Assembly: GCF_004217045.1 (NCBI RefSeq)
Contig: NZ_SGXM01000004.1
Span: forward strand, 248,001-312,000
Origin: Cupriavidus agavae
GTDB lineage: Bacteria; Pseudomonadota; Gammaproteobacteria; Burkholderiales; Burkholderiaceae
DNA: 64,000 nt
Reading direction: 5' to 3'
This document shows positions 43,391-52,457 of the stretch, one piece after another. The notes under the pieces were generated by a model. The model saw only the letters and a list, made by a program, of their open reading frames with translations. It did no database searches and was not told the origin of the DNA. The position numbers and the translations under genes were made by a program. The stretch's first letter is position 1, and the number at the start of each line of letters is the position of its first letter.

Positions 43391-44317
43391 ATGATCCGAC
43401 ATCAGAAACTGGGTCGCGTCGAACTCAACGTGACCGACCTGCAGCGTTCGCGCCGCTTCTACGAGGAAGTGGTGGGCCTGCAGTACGTGGATACCGGCGG
43501 CGAGGGCGAGGTGCGCCTGCGCTGCGACCACGACCACCACAGCCTTGTGCTGTTCCCCGGTGATGCGGCCGGGCTGCGCTGCGCCGGCTTTATGCTCGAA
43601 GACGCCGCGCAGTTTGCGCCGCTGCTCGCGCGGCTGGCTGCGGCAGGACTGCCGGTCGAGGAAGTGCCGCCCGCCACGTGCGCCGCACGGGCGCAGGCGC
43701 GCGCCATCCGCTTCTTCGAGCCGTGGGTGGGTGCCATGCTGGAGTTCTATATTCCGGCGCCCGACTCTGCACGGCCTTTCGCGCCAACCGTGACACGCAT
43801 CCAGCGTCTGGGCCACGTGGTGTTCAACACCCCCGACGCCGCACGCGCGGTCGCCTTCTGGCGGGATGTGTTGAATTTCCGCGAATCGGATTCGGTTGGC
43901 GACTTCATCACCTTCATGCGCTGCTGGCCGAACCCCTATCACCACGGCATCGGCATCGCCAGGTTCGATCGGCGGTGCCTGCACCACGTCAACTACATGG
44001 TTACCGAGATCGACGACATCGGCCGCGCGCTGGTGCGGCTGAAGACGGCGGGCTCGGACGTGGTGTTCGGCCCGGGCCGACACCCGGCGTCGGACAGCGT
44101 CTTCCTGTACTTCCTCGATCCGGACGGTCTGACCATGGAGTACAGCTTCGGCATGGAGGCATTCCCGGAGACGTTCCCGCGCGCGCCGCGCCGGATCGAG
44201 CCGTCGCCACTGTCACTCGACTACTGGGGATCGACCCGCGACCCGCGCTGCTTTACCGGCGCGGGGGTCAACACGGTCCCTGTCACCGCGGCCAGCGCGG
44301 AGGAAATCCAATCATGA
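43391..44317 (+). CDS. extradiol ring-cleavage dioxygenase (VOC family, cassette A)
   Basis: The 308-residue protein has two VOC modules. The second has the 2-His-1-Glu iron site: His142 (GHVVF), His198/199 (LHHVNYM) and Glu250 (MEYSFG). It would open a catechol next to the hydroxyls (meta cleavage). The start ATG 43391 follows GGAGCGAGCG. It lies 10 nt after the monooxygenase and its stop overlaps the reductase start, so the three act as one unit. Confidence 0.9.
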   Translation: MIRHQKLGRVELNVTDLQRSRRFYEEVVGLQYVDTGGEGEVRLRCDHDHHSLVLFPGDAAGLRCAGFMLEDAAQFAPLLARLAAAGLPVEEVPPATCAARAQARAIRFFEPWVGAMLEFYIPAPDSARPFAPTVTRIQRLGHVVFNTPDAARAVAFWRDVLNFRESDSVGDFITFMRCWPNPYHHGIGIARFDRRCLHHVNYMVTEIDDIGRALVRLKTAGSDVVFGPGRHPASDSVFLYFLDPDGLTMEYSFGMEAFPETFPRAPRRIEPSPLSLDYWGSTRDPRCFTGAGVNTVPVTAASAEEIQS

Positions 44318-44826
44318 GCGCCGATGTCATGACCCAGCCTATCGACAGCCGTGACCTGCGCAACGCGCTGGGACGCTTTGCCACCGGCGTCTGCATCGTC
44401 ACCACCTGTACCGCCGAAGGCCAGCGTGCGGCGCTGACCATCAACTCGTTCTGCTCGGTGTCGCTGGACCCGCCGCTGGTGGCCTGGTATCTCAGCGACC
44501 GCGCGCCCAGCCTGCAGGCGTTCTCGGAGTCGGAGTTCTTCGCCGTGCACGTGCTGACCGCGGAGCAGCAGCACCTGGCGTCGCACTTCGCCCGCCCATC
44601 GCCTGACAAGTTCGCCATCGTCGATGACGTACGCCCCGGTCTGGGCGATGTGCCATTGCTCGACGACGCGCTGGCCTGCTTCGAGTGCCGCACCTCCGCC
44701 GTGGTGCCTTTCGGGGATCACGTGATGGTGCTCGGGCAGGTGGAGCGGTTTGGCTACGAGGCCAAGACGCCGCTGCTCTTCCACGCCGGGAAATTCCTGG
44801 AGCAGGCGCCCGCGCTGCAGCCGTAG
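44314..44826 (+). CDS. flavin reductase, partner of the cassette A monooxygenase
   Basis: The 170-residue protein is of the HpaC/HsaB type: ALGRFATGVCIVTTC, LTINSFCSVSLDPPLVAW, and GDHVMVLGQVERF with the GDH motif. It supplies reduced FMN or FAD from NAD(P)H. Its ATG overlaps the dioxygenase TGA (ATGA), so translation is coupled. Confidence 0.93.
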   Translation: MSADVMTQPIDSRDLRNALGRFATGVCIVTTCTAEGQRAALTINSFCSVSLDPPLVAWYLSDRAPSLQAFSESEFFAVHVLTAEQQHLASHFARPSPDKFAIVDDVRPGLGDVPLLDDALACFECRTSAVVPFGDHVMVLGQVERFGYEAKTPLLFHAGKFLEQAPALQP

Positions 44827-44900
44827 TACCGGACGAGATGCGCGCCGCCGTTGCGGGCCGGCGCGCCAGTCCGACCATAAGAAATCATCTGGAGACAAAT

Positions 44901-46178
44901 GTGCACGCCCCCACTCGTCCCAACCGGCTGCTGCGCGGCCCCTGGTGGATCGTCATCGGCTCGGTGCTCGGGCTGATCGTCGGCAATGTGACGGTGCTGC
45001 AGTTCTCGGCATCGGTGCTCATGAAGCCGATCATGGCCGAGTTCGGCTGGAACCGCAGTGTCCTTTCGGCGGCGGTCATGCTGGGCTCGATCTTCGCTGC
45101 CATTGCCACGCCGGTTGCCGGCAAGCTGATCGATGCGCGCGGCATCAAGCCGGTCACGCTCGCCGCCATCACGCTGTTTGCGCTGGCCGTCGCGGCCATG
45201 TCGCTGGCGCCGGCAGCGCCGGCTGCATTCCTGGCGATGTTTGCGCTGATGGGCCTGTTCAGTGCCGGCCAGGCGCCACTGCCCTATGCCAAGGCGATTG
45301 CCGCGGCGTTCGATCGCCAGCGTGGCCTGGCCATGGGTATCGCCATGACCGGCGTCGGCCTTGGGGCGGCCCTGGTGCCTCGGCTGACGCAGGCTTACCT
45401 GGACAACTTCGGCTGGCGCGGCGCGTTCGTGGCGGTAGGCGTGACCGTGTTCTGCATCGCGTTTCCCGCCGTGGCATTGCTGGTTCGTGACGTGTCGGCC
45501 GATACCGGAAGCGTGGCGGCACGCGTGCGGCCGCTGCCGGGCCTGGAGGCACGCGAGGCGCTGCGCCACAAGGACTTCTGGGTCATGGCCGTGGTGTTCC
45601 TGTGCATCCCGATCGTCGCCAACGGCACCATCGTGCATCTGGTGCCGCTGCTGACCGATCGTGGCATTCCGTCGAGCCAGGCCGTCACGGTGTTCTCCGG
45701 TATCGGCGCGTCGCTGATCGCGGGCCGCCTGCTGTGCGGCTACCTGCTGGACCGCTTCTTTGGCCCCCATGTCGCCATTGCCTTCGTGCTGCTGCCCGCA
45801 CTGGGCGTGCTGACCTTGCTCGGCAGCAGCGACGTCACCCTGACGACGGTGGGCGCGGTGCTGGTCGGTATCGGCATGGGGGCGGAGGTCGACCTCATCG
45901 CCTATCTGCAGAGCCGCTATTTCGGCCTGCGTGCGTTCGGCCAGATCTACGGCTACCTGTTCGCGGCCTTCACGGTCGGCACCGGGCTGGGCCCGTTCGT
46001 GATGGGTGCCACCTATGACCTGGCGGGCTCCTATCGTCCGGCGCTGATCGGGTTTGTCGCGGTGCTGGCCTGCGCGGCGCTGATGCTGCTGCGCCTGCCG
46101 CGCCAGTATCCGTTCCCCGTAAGACATCCCCGGGAGCCTGCGGCGCAGGAAGGCACGTCCGGCGCCACGGCGGCCTGA
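44901..46178 (+). CDS. MFS transporter (cassette A)
   Basis: The 425-residue protein has twelve membrane segments. The MFS loop is seen in PVAGKLIDARGIKPV, with YDLAGSYRPALIGF late in the protein; it resembles the oxalate/formate antiporter and monocarboxylate type. GTG 44901 is the start, since GGAGA lies at 44891-44895 and no ATG is near. It likely brings in the substrate of cassette A. It follows the reductase by 74 nt and precedes the FAH-family gene by 46 nt. Confidence 0.9.
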   Translation: MHAPTRPNRLLRGPWWIVIGSVLGLIVGNVTVLQFSASVLMKPIMAEFGWNRSVLSAAVMLGSIFAAIATPVAGKLIDARGIKPVTLAAITLFALAVAAMSLAPAAPAAFLAMFALMGLFSAGQAPLPYAKAIAAAFDRQRGLAMGIAMTGVGLGAALVPRLTQAYLDNFGWRGAFVAVGVTVFCIAFPAVALLVRDVSADTGSVAARVRPLPGLEAREALRHKDFWVMAVVFLCIPIVANGTIVHLVPLLTDRGIPSSQAVTVFSGIGASLIAGRLLCGYLLDRFFGPHVAIAFVLLPALGVLTLLGSSDVTLTTVGAVLVGIGMGAEVDLIAYLQSRYFGLRAFGQIYGYLFAAFTVGTGLGPFVMGATYDLAGSYRPALIGFVAVLACAALMLLRLPRQYPFPVRHPREPAAQEGTSGATAA

Positions 46179-46224
46179 CGCCGCACCCGATCACTTTTTT
46201 TCCATCTTCAATACCTGTCCCACC

Positions 46225-47088
46225 ATGAAGCTCGTTACCTATCTCCACAACGGCAGCACCTCCATCGGCAAGGTCGAGGGCGACCTCGTGATCGACCTGC
46301 CCCGCAATGATCCCGCGCTGCCCGAGACCATGCAGGAACTGCTCGAAGCGGGGCCCGAGGCCCTTGATCGCGCCCGCGCGGTGCGCGGCGGCTTTACCGC
46401 GCCGCTGCCGGCGGTGAAACTGCTGGCGCCCGTGCCGACGCCGTCGAAGTACCTGGCCATCGGCATGAACTACCGCAAGCACGTGGCCGAGGCCGCCAAG
46501 GTTGGCGTGCACACGCCACCTACCCAGGTGTGGTTCAACAAGCAGGTGTCGTGCATCAACGACCCGTTCGGCGATGTGCACATGCCGGTGGTCTCGACGC
46601 AGCTCGACTACGAAGTGGAGTTGTGCGCGGTGATCGGCCGCCGCTGCCGCCACGTCAGCCGCGAAGATGCGCCGTCCGTCATCGCCGGATACATGGTCTG
46701 CAACGACGTCTCGGTGCGCGACTGGCAGCTTGCCTCCCAGACCATGACGATCGGCAAGTCGTTCGATACGTGCGGCCCGATCGGCCCGTGGATCGTCACC
46801 CCCGACGAACTCGGCGATCCGCATGCGCTTCGTCTGCGCCTGTGGGTCAACGGCGAATTGCGGCAGGACGACGTGACCGGCGCCATGATCCATGACATCT
46901 ACGACCAGGTGGTGCACCTCTCGAAGGCGTTCACGCTGGAACCGGGCGACCTGCTGGCAACCGGCACACCCTCGGGCGTAGGCGTGGCGATGGACCCGCC
47001 GTCCTACCTGAAGGTGGGCGATGTCATGCGCGCGGAGATCGATGGCATCGGGCACATCGAGAATCGCGTGGTGGCCGAACCCGCCTGA
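46225..47088 (+). CDS. FAH-family hydrolase/hydratase (cassette A)
   Basis: The 287-residue protein has the FAH metal motif DYEVELCAVIGR (acid residues bind Mg or Ca), then NDVSVRDWQL, DTCGPIGPW and LATGTPSGVG. Family members hydrolyse or hydrate 2-keto dienoates such as the ring-fission products of catechols, or decarboxylate them. It follows the MFS gene in the same operon. Confidence 0.92.
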   Translation: MKLVTYLHNGSTSIGKVEGDLVIDLPRNDPALPETMQELLEAGPEALDRARAVRGGFTAPLPAVKLLAPVPTPSKYLAIGMNYRKHVAEAAKVGVHTPPTQVWFNKQVSCINDPFGDVHMPVVSTQLDYEVELCAVIGRRCRHVSREDAPSVIAGYMVCNDVSVRDWQLASQTMTIGKSFDTCGPIGPWIVTPDELGDPHALRLRLWVNGELRQDDVTGAMIHDIYDQVVHLSKAFTLEPGDLLATGTPSGVGVAMDPPSYLKVGDVMRAEIDGIGHIENRVVAEPA

Positions 47089-47258
47089 CGGGGCGCCGTA
47101 CGCCCCGTCGCGCAGTACCGAAGCATCCAGCACCGCCGCCGGGCAACCGGCCAGCCATGCCCGCCACCGCGCGGGCAGGGTGCCGTGTCGCCCGGAAAAC
47201 GGTGCACCCGCTGTCCAACCCTTATCTGATGACGCCAATGCAAAACAGGAAAGAAGAC

Positions 47259-48371
47259 GTGGATCACCCTTCGGGCGCACGCCCGGCCAGTCCCATGCGC
47301 CGCAAGATCGGTGCGATGCTGGGGGGCCTGCTGGCCAGCCAGGCTGTGCCGGCGCGCGCCCAGGCGCAAGCGCAGCCGCAAGCCCAGGACACTGCGGCGG
47401 GCGTGCAGCGCATCGATGTCCATCACCACATCCTTCCGCCGGTCTTCCGCCAGACCATGGGCGAACAGGCCATCGGCGCCCCGGCGCCGAACCGCGTGGC
47501 GCCCCAGTGGAAAGTGGCCGATTCGCTCGGTGTCATGGACCGGCACGGCATCACCACGGCGGTGGTCTCGGCCCCGCCGCTGTGGATGCCGGACATGGCG
47601 CGCACGCGCCATCTCACGCGCGCCTGCAACGAGTTCGCGGCACAGATGGTCAGCGACCACCCGTCCCGCTTCGGCACGTTCAGCGCGCTGCCGCTGCCCG
47701 ATGTCCGCGCGGCAATGACCGAAATGACCCACGCCTTCGACGTGCTGAAGGCCGACGGTATCGGGATGATGACCAACTATGGTGACAAGTACCTGGGCCA
47801 TGCCGATTTCGCCCCGGTCTTCGCGGAACTGAACCGCCGCAAGGCCGTGGTCTATGTCCACCCCACCTCCTGCCAATGCCACCGCGGCCTGCTGCCGGAG
47901 CAGCCCGACTCATTGATCGAGTTCCCGCACGACACCACGCGCGCCGTGGCCAGCCTGATGTTCTCGGGCGTCTTCAGCCGCTGCCCGGACATCCGCTTCA
48001 TCTTCTCGCATGCCGGCGGGACGGTGCCCTACCTGGCCACCCGGATGGCGATCCTGGGTTCGCTCGACAAGACCCTCGCGAAGCAGGTGCCGGAGGGCGT
48101 GATGCCGCTGCTCAAGCGCCTGTACTACGACACCGCGATTGCCGCGAACCCCATCACGATGGCGTCGCTGCTGAAGCTGGTCACCCCCGCCAATGTCGTG
48201 CTGGGCACGGATTTCCCGTTCGTCCCGGAACAGGGCACGCAGGCCACGTTCGCCGGATTGCGCGACGTTGGTTTCAGCGCCGAAGAACTGCGCGCGGTCG
48301 AGGGCGGCAACGCGGCGCGGCTGTTGACCCGGGTGGCGAGCCAGGGAGCGCGCCTGGGCGTGGCGAGCTAG
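47259..48371 (+). CDS. exported ACMSD-like amidohydrolase (cassette A)
   Basis: The 370-residue protein has an N-terminal twin-arginine-like signal (MRRKIGAMLGGLLASQAVPARAQA) before the zinc motif DVHHHILPP, SHAGGT and GTDFPF. It resembles the paralogue at 59083 more than the cytosolic one at 41000. GTG 47259 is chosen for the AGGAAAGAAGAC before it; ATG 47229 or 47238 are possible and give 7-10 extra residues. Export of such an enzyme is unusual. The porin follows 42 nt later. Confidence 0.8.
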   Translation: MDHPSGARPASPMRRKIGAMLGGLLASQAVPARAQAQAQPQAQDTAAGVQRIDVHHHILPPVFRQTMGEQAIGAPAPNRVAPQWKVADSLGVMDRHGITTAVVSAPPLWMPDMARTRHLTRACNEFAAQMVSDHPSRFGTFSALPLPDVRAAMTEMTHAFDVLKADGIGMMTNYGDKYLGHADFAPVFAELNRRKAVVYVHPTSCQCHRGLLPEQPDSLIEFPHDTTRAVASLMFSGVFSRCPDIRFIFSHAGGTVPYLATRMAILGSLDKTLAKQVPEGVMPLLKRLYYDTAIAANPITMASLLKLVTPANVVLGTDFPFVPEQGTQATFAGLRDVGFSAEELRAVEGGNAARLLTRVASQGARLGVAS

Positions 48372-48413
48372 GCCCGCGAGAGTCCGCATCAGAACAAATA
48401 AAAGGAGGAGACC

Positions 48414-49508
48414 ATGGCAATCAAACTGAGCCATCTTGCGCTGGGCTGCGCGGCAGCCCTGCCCGCGCTGGCGGGCGCGCAATCCGTGACGCTCTATGGT
48501 GTGGTGGACACCGGCGTCGAGTTCATCAATCATGCCGGCCCGACGCAGGGCACCGTGGCCCGCATGCCGAATCTTTCGGCTTCCGTGCCGTCGCGCTGGG
48601 GCCTGCGCGGCGTGGAAGACCTGGGCGGCGGCCTGAAATCGCAGTTCGTGCTCGAATCGGGATTTGCCCCGGATTCCGGCGCGGCCAACTTCGGCAACCG
48701 CCTGTTTGGCAGACAGGCATGGGTCGGGCTGTCGGGTCCGTGGGGGCAGGTGGCGTTCGGACGCCAGTACACGATGATGTTCTGGGCCACGCTCGACGCC
48801 GACATCCTGGGGCCGAACACGTTTGGTTCCGGTTCGCTCGACCCCACCATTCCGAACTCGCGCGCGGACAATGCCATCTCGTACAAGGGAAAGTTCGGTG
48901 GCCTGACCGTGGGCGCCACCTACAGCTTCGGGCGCGATGCGGCGGTAGCCACGCCTGGTCCGTCGAGTACCAACTGCGCCGGGGAGAATCCCGCGGACAA
49001 GAGGGCCTGCCGCGAGTGGTCGGCGCTGCTGATGTACGAGACGCCGCATTTTGGCGTGGCCGCTGCCTATGATTCGTGGCGCGGCGGCCCGGGCGCCTTT
49101 GCCGGGCTGACCAGCAGCGGCCGCAAGGACGACAGGCTGTCGCTCAGCGCCTACACGCTGTTCGACCGTGTGAAGGCAGGGGTGGGATGGCTGCGGCATG
49201 ACAACGACGGCAACCCAGCGCCGCGCAGCGACCTGTTCTGGCTTGGTGCCTCGTATGACCTGACGCCGGCCTTTAACGTCGCGGGCCAGGTCTATCACCA
49301 GCGTTATCACGACAGTCCCAACAAGGCATGGCTGTACGCTTTGCGCGGCACGTACAGCTTCTCGAAGCGGACGTCGGTCTATGCCACGGCCGGGTTCATC
49401 GACAACGGCGGCCAACTGGCGCAGTCGGTGAGCAGCAACCCTGGCGCGGCGGCGTCGCCGGGTGGCACGCAGTTGGGGGCGATGCTGGGCGTCAGGCACA
49501 TTTTCTGA
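48414..49508 (+). CDS. general porin (cassette A)
   Basis: The 364-residue porin has a signal peptide (cleaved after LAGA), mature start QSVTLYGVVDTGVEF, the SRWGLRGVEDLGGGLKSQFVLE strand pair, a cysteine pair in the mid loop (NCAGENPADKRACREW) and a final Phe (GVRHIF). A strong AGGAGGAG precedes ATG 48414. It should let the cassette A substrate cross the outer membrane. Confidence 0.93.
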   Translation: MAIKLSHLALGCAAALPALAGAQSVTLYGVVDTGVEFINHAGPTQGTVARMPNLSASVPSRWGLRGVEDLGGGLKSQFVLESGFAPDSGAANFGNRLFGRQAWVGLSGPWGQVAFGRQYTMMFWATLDADILGPNTFGSGSLDPTIPNSRADNAISYKGKFGGLTVGATYSFGRDAAVATPGPSSTNCAGENPADKRACREWSALLMYETPHFGVAAAYDSWRGGPGAFAGLTSSGRKDDRLSLSAYTLFDRVKAGVGWLRHDNDGNPAPRSDLFWLGASYDLTPAFNVAGQVYHQRYHDSPNKAWLYALRGTYSFSKRTSVYATAGFIDNGGQLAQSVSSNPGAAASPGGTQLGAMLGVRHIF

Positions 49509-49528
49509 TCGCCACGCGCAGCACGCGC

Positions 49529-50158
49529 CTAGGCGTCCGGGTCTTCCTGCGCGGCCTTGCGGCGGACCCGGCGCGCCACGGTGAGCTTGCGGTTGACGCC
49601 GGTGGCGTCCTGGCAATCGTCGACGAGGTTGGTGAAGATCGCGCGCAGTGTCTTCAGCGTGGCTGCCAGTTCCGCTGGTGAAACGCCGGACATCGACGCG
49701 CGTTCGATATCCCAGGCCCGGGGCGCGAGCTCGGCCACGATGGCGGCGCCTGCTGGCGTCAGCGACAGGTGGATATTGCGCTTGTCCGACGCCGAGACAT
49801 CGCGGCGCAGGAACCCCCTTTCCTCCAACGCCACCACCGCCCGGGACAAGTACGAAATCTCCGCGCCGGTATGGCTGGCGAGATCGGACAGCGTCTGGTG
49901 GTCTTCATGGCGCAGCGCGGCCAGTACCCGCCACGCCTGCAGGTTGATGCCATGGGGCTTCAGATCGTCGCTGAACCGCGCGGCAATGATGCTTGCGGCA
50001 CGGTTCAGCAGATAACCGACGGAATGATCGAGGTCGTGGTCGGGACGCTCGCTCGGCAGCGGCTGCACGGCGCTGCCCGCCGGCGCTGGCTTGCGCGGCT
50101 TTGCACCGGCGCCGGCGACCGGGGTGGTGGGGCGCGGCGAAGGGGAGGACTTCGGCAT
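49529..50158 (-). CDS. MarR-family regulator (cassette A)
   Basis: The 209-residue protein has a 45-residue Pro/Ala-rich lead and then the MarR core: LDHSVGYLLNRAASIIAARF, QTLSDLASHTGAEISYLSRAVVALEERGF (recognition helix and wing), and SASDKRNIHLSLTP. It is the only MarR gene in cassette A and the likely reader of the GTTG-N6-CAAC pairs. Its own upstream region carries half-site AGCAAC near 50203, a hint of autoregulation. Many such MarR proteins release DNA on binding an aromatic acid or its CoA ester. Confidence 0.87.
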   Translation of the reverse strand: MPKSSPSPRPTTPVAGAGAKPRKPAPAGSAVQPLPSERPDHDLDHSVGYLLNRAASIIAARFSDDLKPHGINLQAWRVLAALRHEDHQTLSDLASHTGAEISYLSRAVVALEERGFLRRDVSASDKRNIHLSLTPAGAAIVAELAPRAWDIERASMSGVSPAELAATLKTLRAIFTNLVDDCQDATGVNRKLTVARRVRRKAAQEDPDA

Positions 50159-50192
50159 CGGAAGGTGTCGCTTCGAACTGGTCAAGCCGAAA

Positions 50193-50211
50193 TGATAGCT
50201 TAAGCAACAGC
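50193..50211. promoter_or_regulatory. partial GTTG-N6-CAAC-like site before the MarR gene
   Basis: The stretch ATAGCTTAAGCAAC ends with the AGCAAC half of the operators at 42059 and 39331, but the left half is degenerate. It lies 35-53 nt upstream of the MarR start (50158) and is a weak autoregulatory site candidate. Confidence 0.3.
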
Positions 50212-50250
50212 TTCGCAGGCCGTGGCCGCCCCGTTCCCCTATGTCGAGGG

Positions 50251-51420
50251 TCAAAAGAGGTGCCGGATCCCGACCGTGGCTCCGAACATCGAGTTCTTGC
50301 CATTGCCGAGCACGAGACTGTTGCCAAGCGCGAGCGTGTTGGCGTAGGTGGTCAGGCCCGAGTCCAGCATCAGGCCGGCGTTCCGCGAGTAAGCGGTCGA
50401 CAGGTAGAGTTCGGTTCGCTTCGACAGGTTGTAGCTCGCCAGCAGCAGGACCTGCCACGGGTTCGGCAGGTTCTGATTGCCGAACACGCTGCGCAGATTG
50501 TCGTACGTGTACTCCAGCGTGACCGAGAACGCAGGCGTGAACTGGTAGTTCGCGCCGAGCCAGTAGTAGTCGTCGCGCTGGATGTCCGCGCCGGCCGGAC
50601 CCTTGCTCTGGCCCCAGCGGTAGCCTCCCATCACGCTCGCCGCACCGGCCGTATAGCTGGCGCCCACGGCGAACTTGCGGAATGTGCCGCTGCTGGTGCC
50701 GATGGTGGGGTTGACCTGGTCGTACGCCGCCACCAGACCGTATGTGCTGCCGTTGTACGCCACCGCCACGCCATAGGCGCTGTCGCGCCTGGCGCTGCCC
50801 GGCATCTCGCCGTTTCCGCCCAGCGCCAGTCCCGTGTTGCCCACCTGCGGCAGCACCGTGCCGTTGCCGAACGAGTAGTGCCCAAGCGCGGTCACGGCGC
50901 CAAACTTTCCGGTGTACTTGGCCACGTTGTCTTCCCGGAAGGCCGCGCCCGACTGCAGTACGGCGGGCTCGTAGCCGCCGTACCGGGTGGGCGAGAAGTT
51001 GCCGAGCGCCTCGAACATCGAGGTGTACTGGCGCCCGAACGTCAGTTGGCCGACACCGGCTTTTGTCACGCCGACGAACGCCTGGCGTCCGAACAGGCGG
51101 CCACCCTGCTGCGGCGTGCCGGAGTCGAGGTTGAAGCCGCTCTCCAGCGCGAACACGGCACCGAGTCCGCCGCCGAGATCCTCCGTGCCGCGCAGCCCCC
51201 AGCGCGATCCGGCACGTGATCCGGACGTGAGCCTCGTCACGCTATGCGCGGGGCCGGGGTTGAATCCATTGGCTGCCGTGGGCACGTTGCCCAGGTTGTT
51301 CACGTATTCGATCCCCATGTCGGCCACGCCGTACAGGATCACGTTCGATTGGGCCGCAGCGGCGCCGGCCCCGCAAAGGGACAGCGTGGCCAGCGTGGCA
51401 CGCGCGATGGTGTGTCTCAT
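50251..51420 (-). CDS. general porin (cassette B side)
   Basis: The 389-residue porin has a signal peptide (cleaved near GAAAAQ), mature start QSNVILYGVADMGIEYVN, SRWGLRGTEDLGGGLGAVFALESGF, and GIRHLF at the end. It is close to the porin at 18581 in loop pattern. It lies next to the TetR gene with the palindrome at 51558-51574 upstream, so TetR may control it. Confidence 0.92.
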   Translation of the reverse strand: MRHTIARATLATLSLCGAGAAAAQSNVILYGVADMGIEYVNNLGNVPTAANGFNPGPAHSVTRLTSGSRAGSRWGLRGTEDLGGGLGAVFALESGFNLDSGTPQQGGRLFGRQAFVGVTKAGVGQLTFGRQYTSMFEALGNFSPTRYGGYEPAVLQSGAAFREDNVAKYTGKFGAVTALGHYSFGNGTVLPQVGNTGLALGGNGEMPGSARRDSAYGVAVAYNGSTYGLVAAYDQVNPTIGTSSGTFRKFAVGASYTAGAASVMGGYRWGQSKGPAGADIQRDDYYWLGANYQFTPAFSVTLEYTYDNLRSVFGNQNLPNPWQVLLLASYNLSKRTELYLSTAYSRNAGLMLDSGLTTYANTLALGNSLVLGNGKNSMFGATVGIRHLF

Positions 51421-51557
51421 GTCGTCTCCTCGTCTCTGTTTTACTCATCGATGCCTGCCCTGCGTCATGGCGCATGGCTGGCATCAGCGGTGAGTGCATT
51501 CTTATGAGACGGGAGTCGGGGAACAAGCTAGGGATTGCGCAGCGTTGGGCGTACACA

Positions 51558-51574
51558 AACGTCACCGTGACGTT
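51558..51574. promoter_or_regulatory. 17-nt palindrome AACGTCACCGTGACGTT
   Basis: It is perfectly symmetric about its central base and lies 138 nt upstream of the porin start at 51420, between porin and TetR genes. Its CGTCA/TGACG arms recall the inverted repeat at 52410-52427 on the other side of the TetR gene. Confidence 0.5.
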
Positions 51575-51599
51575 CCGTCACCGGTGGCGCGGCAGCGTT

Positions 51600-52295
51600 T
51601 CAGGTGCCTGCCCGCCACGTCTGCCGCACGCTTTGCGGGAGCGCGTCGACCAGTTCGCGTGACGTTTCCGTGGCCTTGATGGCCCGGCGCTTCTCCACGG
51701 CCAGGCCGCGCAGCGTGATGCGGATCGTGCTGTCGATGTACTGCGCGGGGTCTTTCGTCCGCTTGAGCAGGATCGTGCGGATGCCTTCCACCGTTGCGCC
51801 CATCACCGAATCGACGGCGGCCTGCAGGTTGTCGAACTCCATGAGGCCCTCGTGCGCGCCGTGGCGCAGGTCCTTCATCACGTAGGTCAGCAGCACCGAT
51901 TCCTGCGCCACCAGTTCCGCGCGCAGCACGAATGCCGCCCAGCGATGGTCGGTCAGCGCGCGCGTCAGGAACAGCCGCAGCCCGGTGCTCACGCGGTTCA
52001 CGGGGTCCGATACCACGTCGTAGATCGGCAGCATGTCCTGCGTCATCTGATCGGTCACCTCGCGGCCCACGGCGATCAACGCCTCGTCCAGCGACGTGAA
52101 GTGCTTGTAGAACGTGCCCCGCGAGATCTCCGCTTCACGTGCCACGTCCTCGATCGACGTCGAGATCTTCGCGGGGTCCGAGTACAGATCCATGATCGCG
52201 CGCAGGATGCGCGTGCGCATGGCTTCTCGCTTCTTGCGCGCGGCGACGGAGCGATGGTCCTCGCGTTCGGTAGGGATGAAGGTGAGCGGGGGCAC
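51600..52295 (-). CDS. TetR-family regulator (cassette B)
   Basis: The 231-residue protein has a TetR helix-turn-helix near residues 40-75 (TSIEDVAREAEISRGTFYKHFTSLDEAL) preceded by a basic segment (RSVAARKKREAMRTRILRA), then a helical ligand domain. It diverges from the monooxygenase gene at 52458 and should control cassette B. Confidence 0.9.
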   Translation of the reverse strand: MPPLTFIPTEREDHRSVAARKKREAMRTRILRAIMDLYSDPAKISTSIEDVAREAEISRGTFYKHFTSLDEALIAVGREVTDQMTQDMLPIYDVVSDPVNRVSTGLRLFLTRALTDHRWAAFVLRAELVAQESVLLTYVMKDLRHGAHEGLMEFDNLQAAVDSVMGATVEGIRTILLKRTKDPAQYIDSTIRITLRGLAVEKRRAIKATETSRELVDALPQSVRQTWRAGT

Positions 52296-52409
52296 TGGGT
52301 TGACCTCGGATTTGGACCGTGGACGGCGCTTCGCTTCGGCTTGCAGTGACGAATGTTCATGCCGAAGCGGCCGAAAACCCTATCTTGCCTGATCTCGCTG
52401 CGTTTATAC

Positions 52410-52427
52410 AATAACGAAAACGTCATT
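52410..52427. promoter_or_regulatory. AATAACG-N4-CGTCATT inverted repeat, TetR operator candidate
   Basis: AATAACG (52410-52416) and CGTCATT (52421-52427) match at six of seven positions when one is reversed and complemented. The site lies 31 nt before ATG 52458 in the divergent gap to TetR. Confidence 0.5.
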
Positions 52428-52457
52428 CTTAGCAACGACCAGACAAAGGAGACCCTG

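Noticed and set aside
47910..49616. 568-residue minus-strand frame opposite the amidohydrolase and porin
   Set aside because: Antisense shadow of two well-supported genes; biased composition and no motif.
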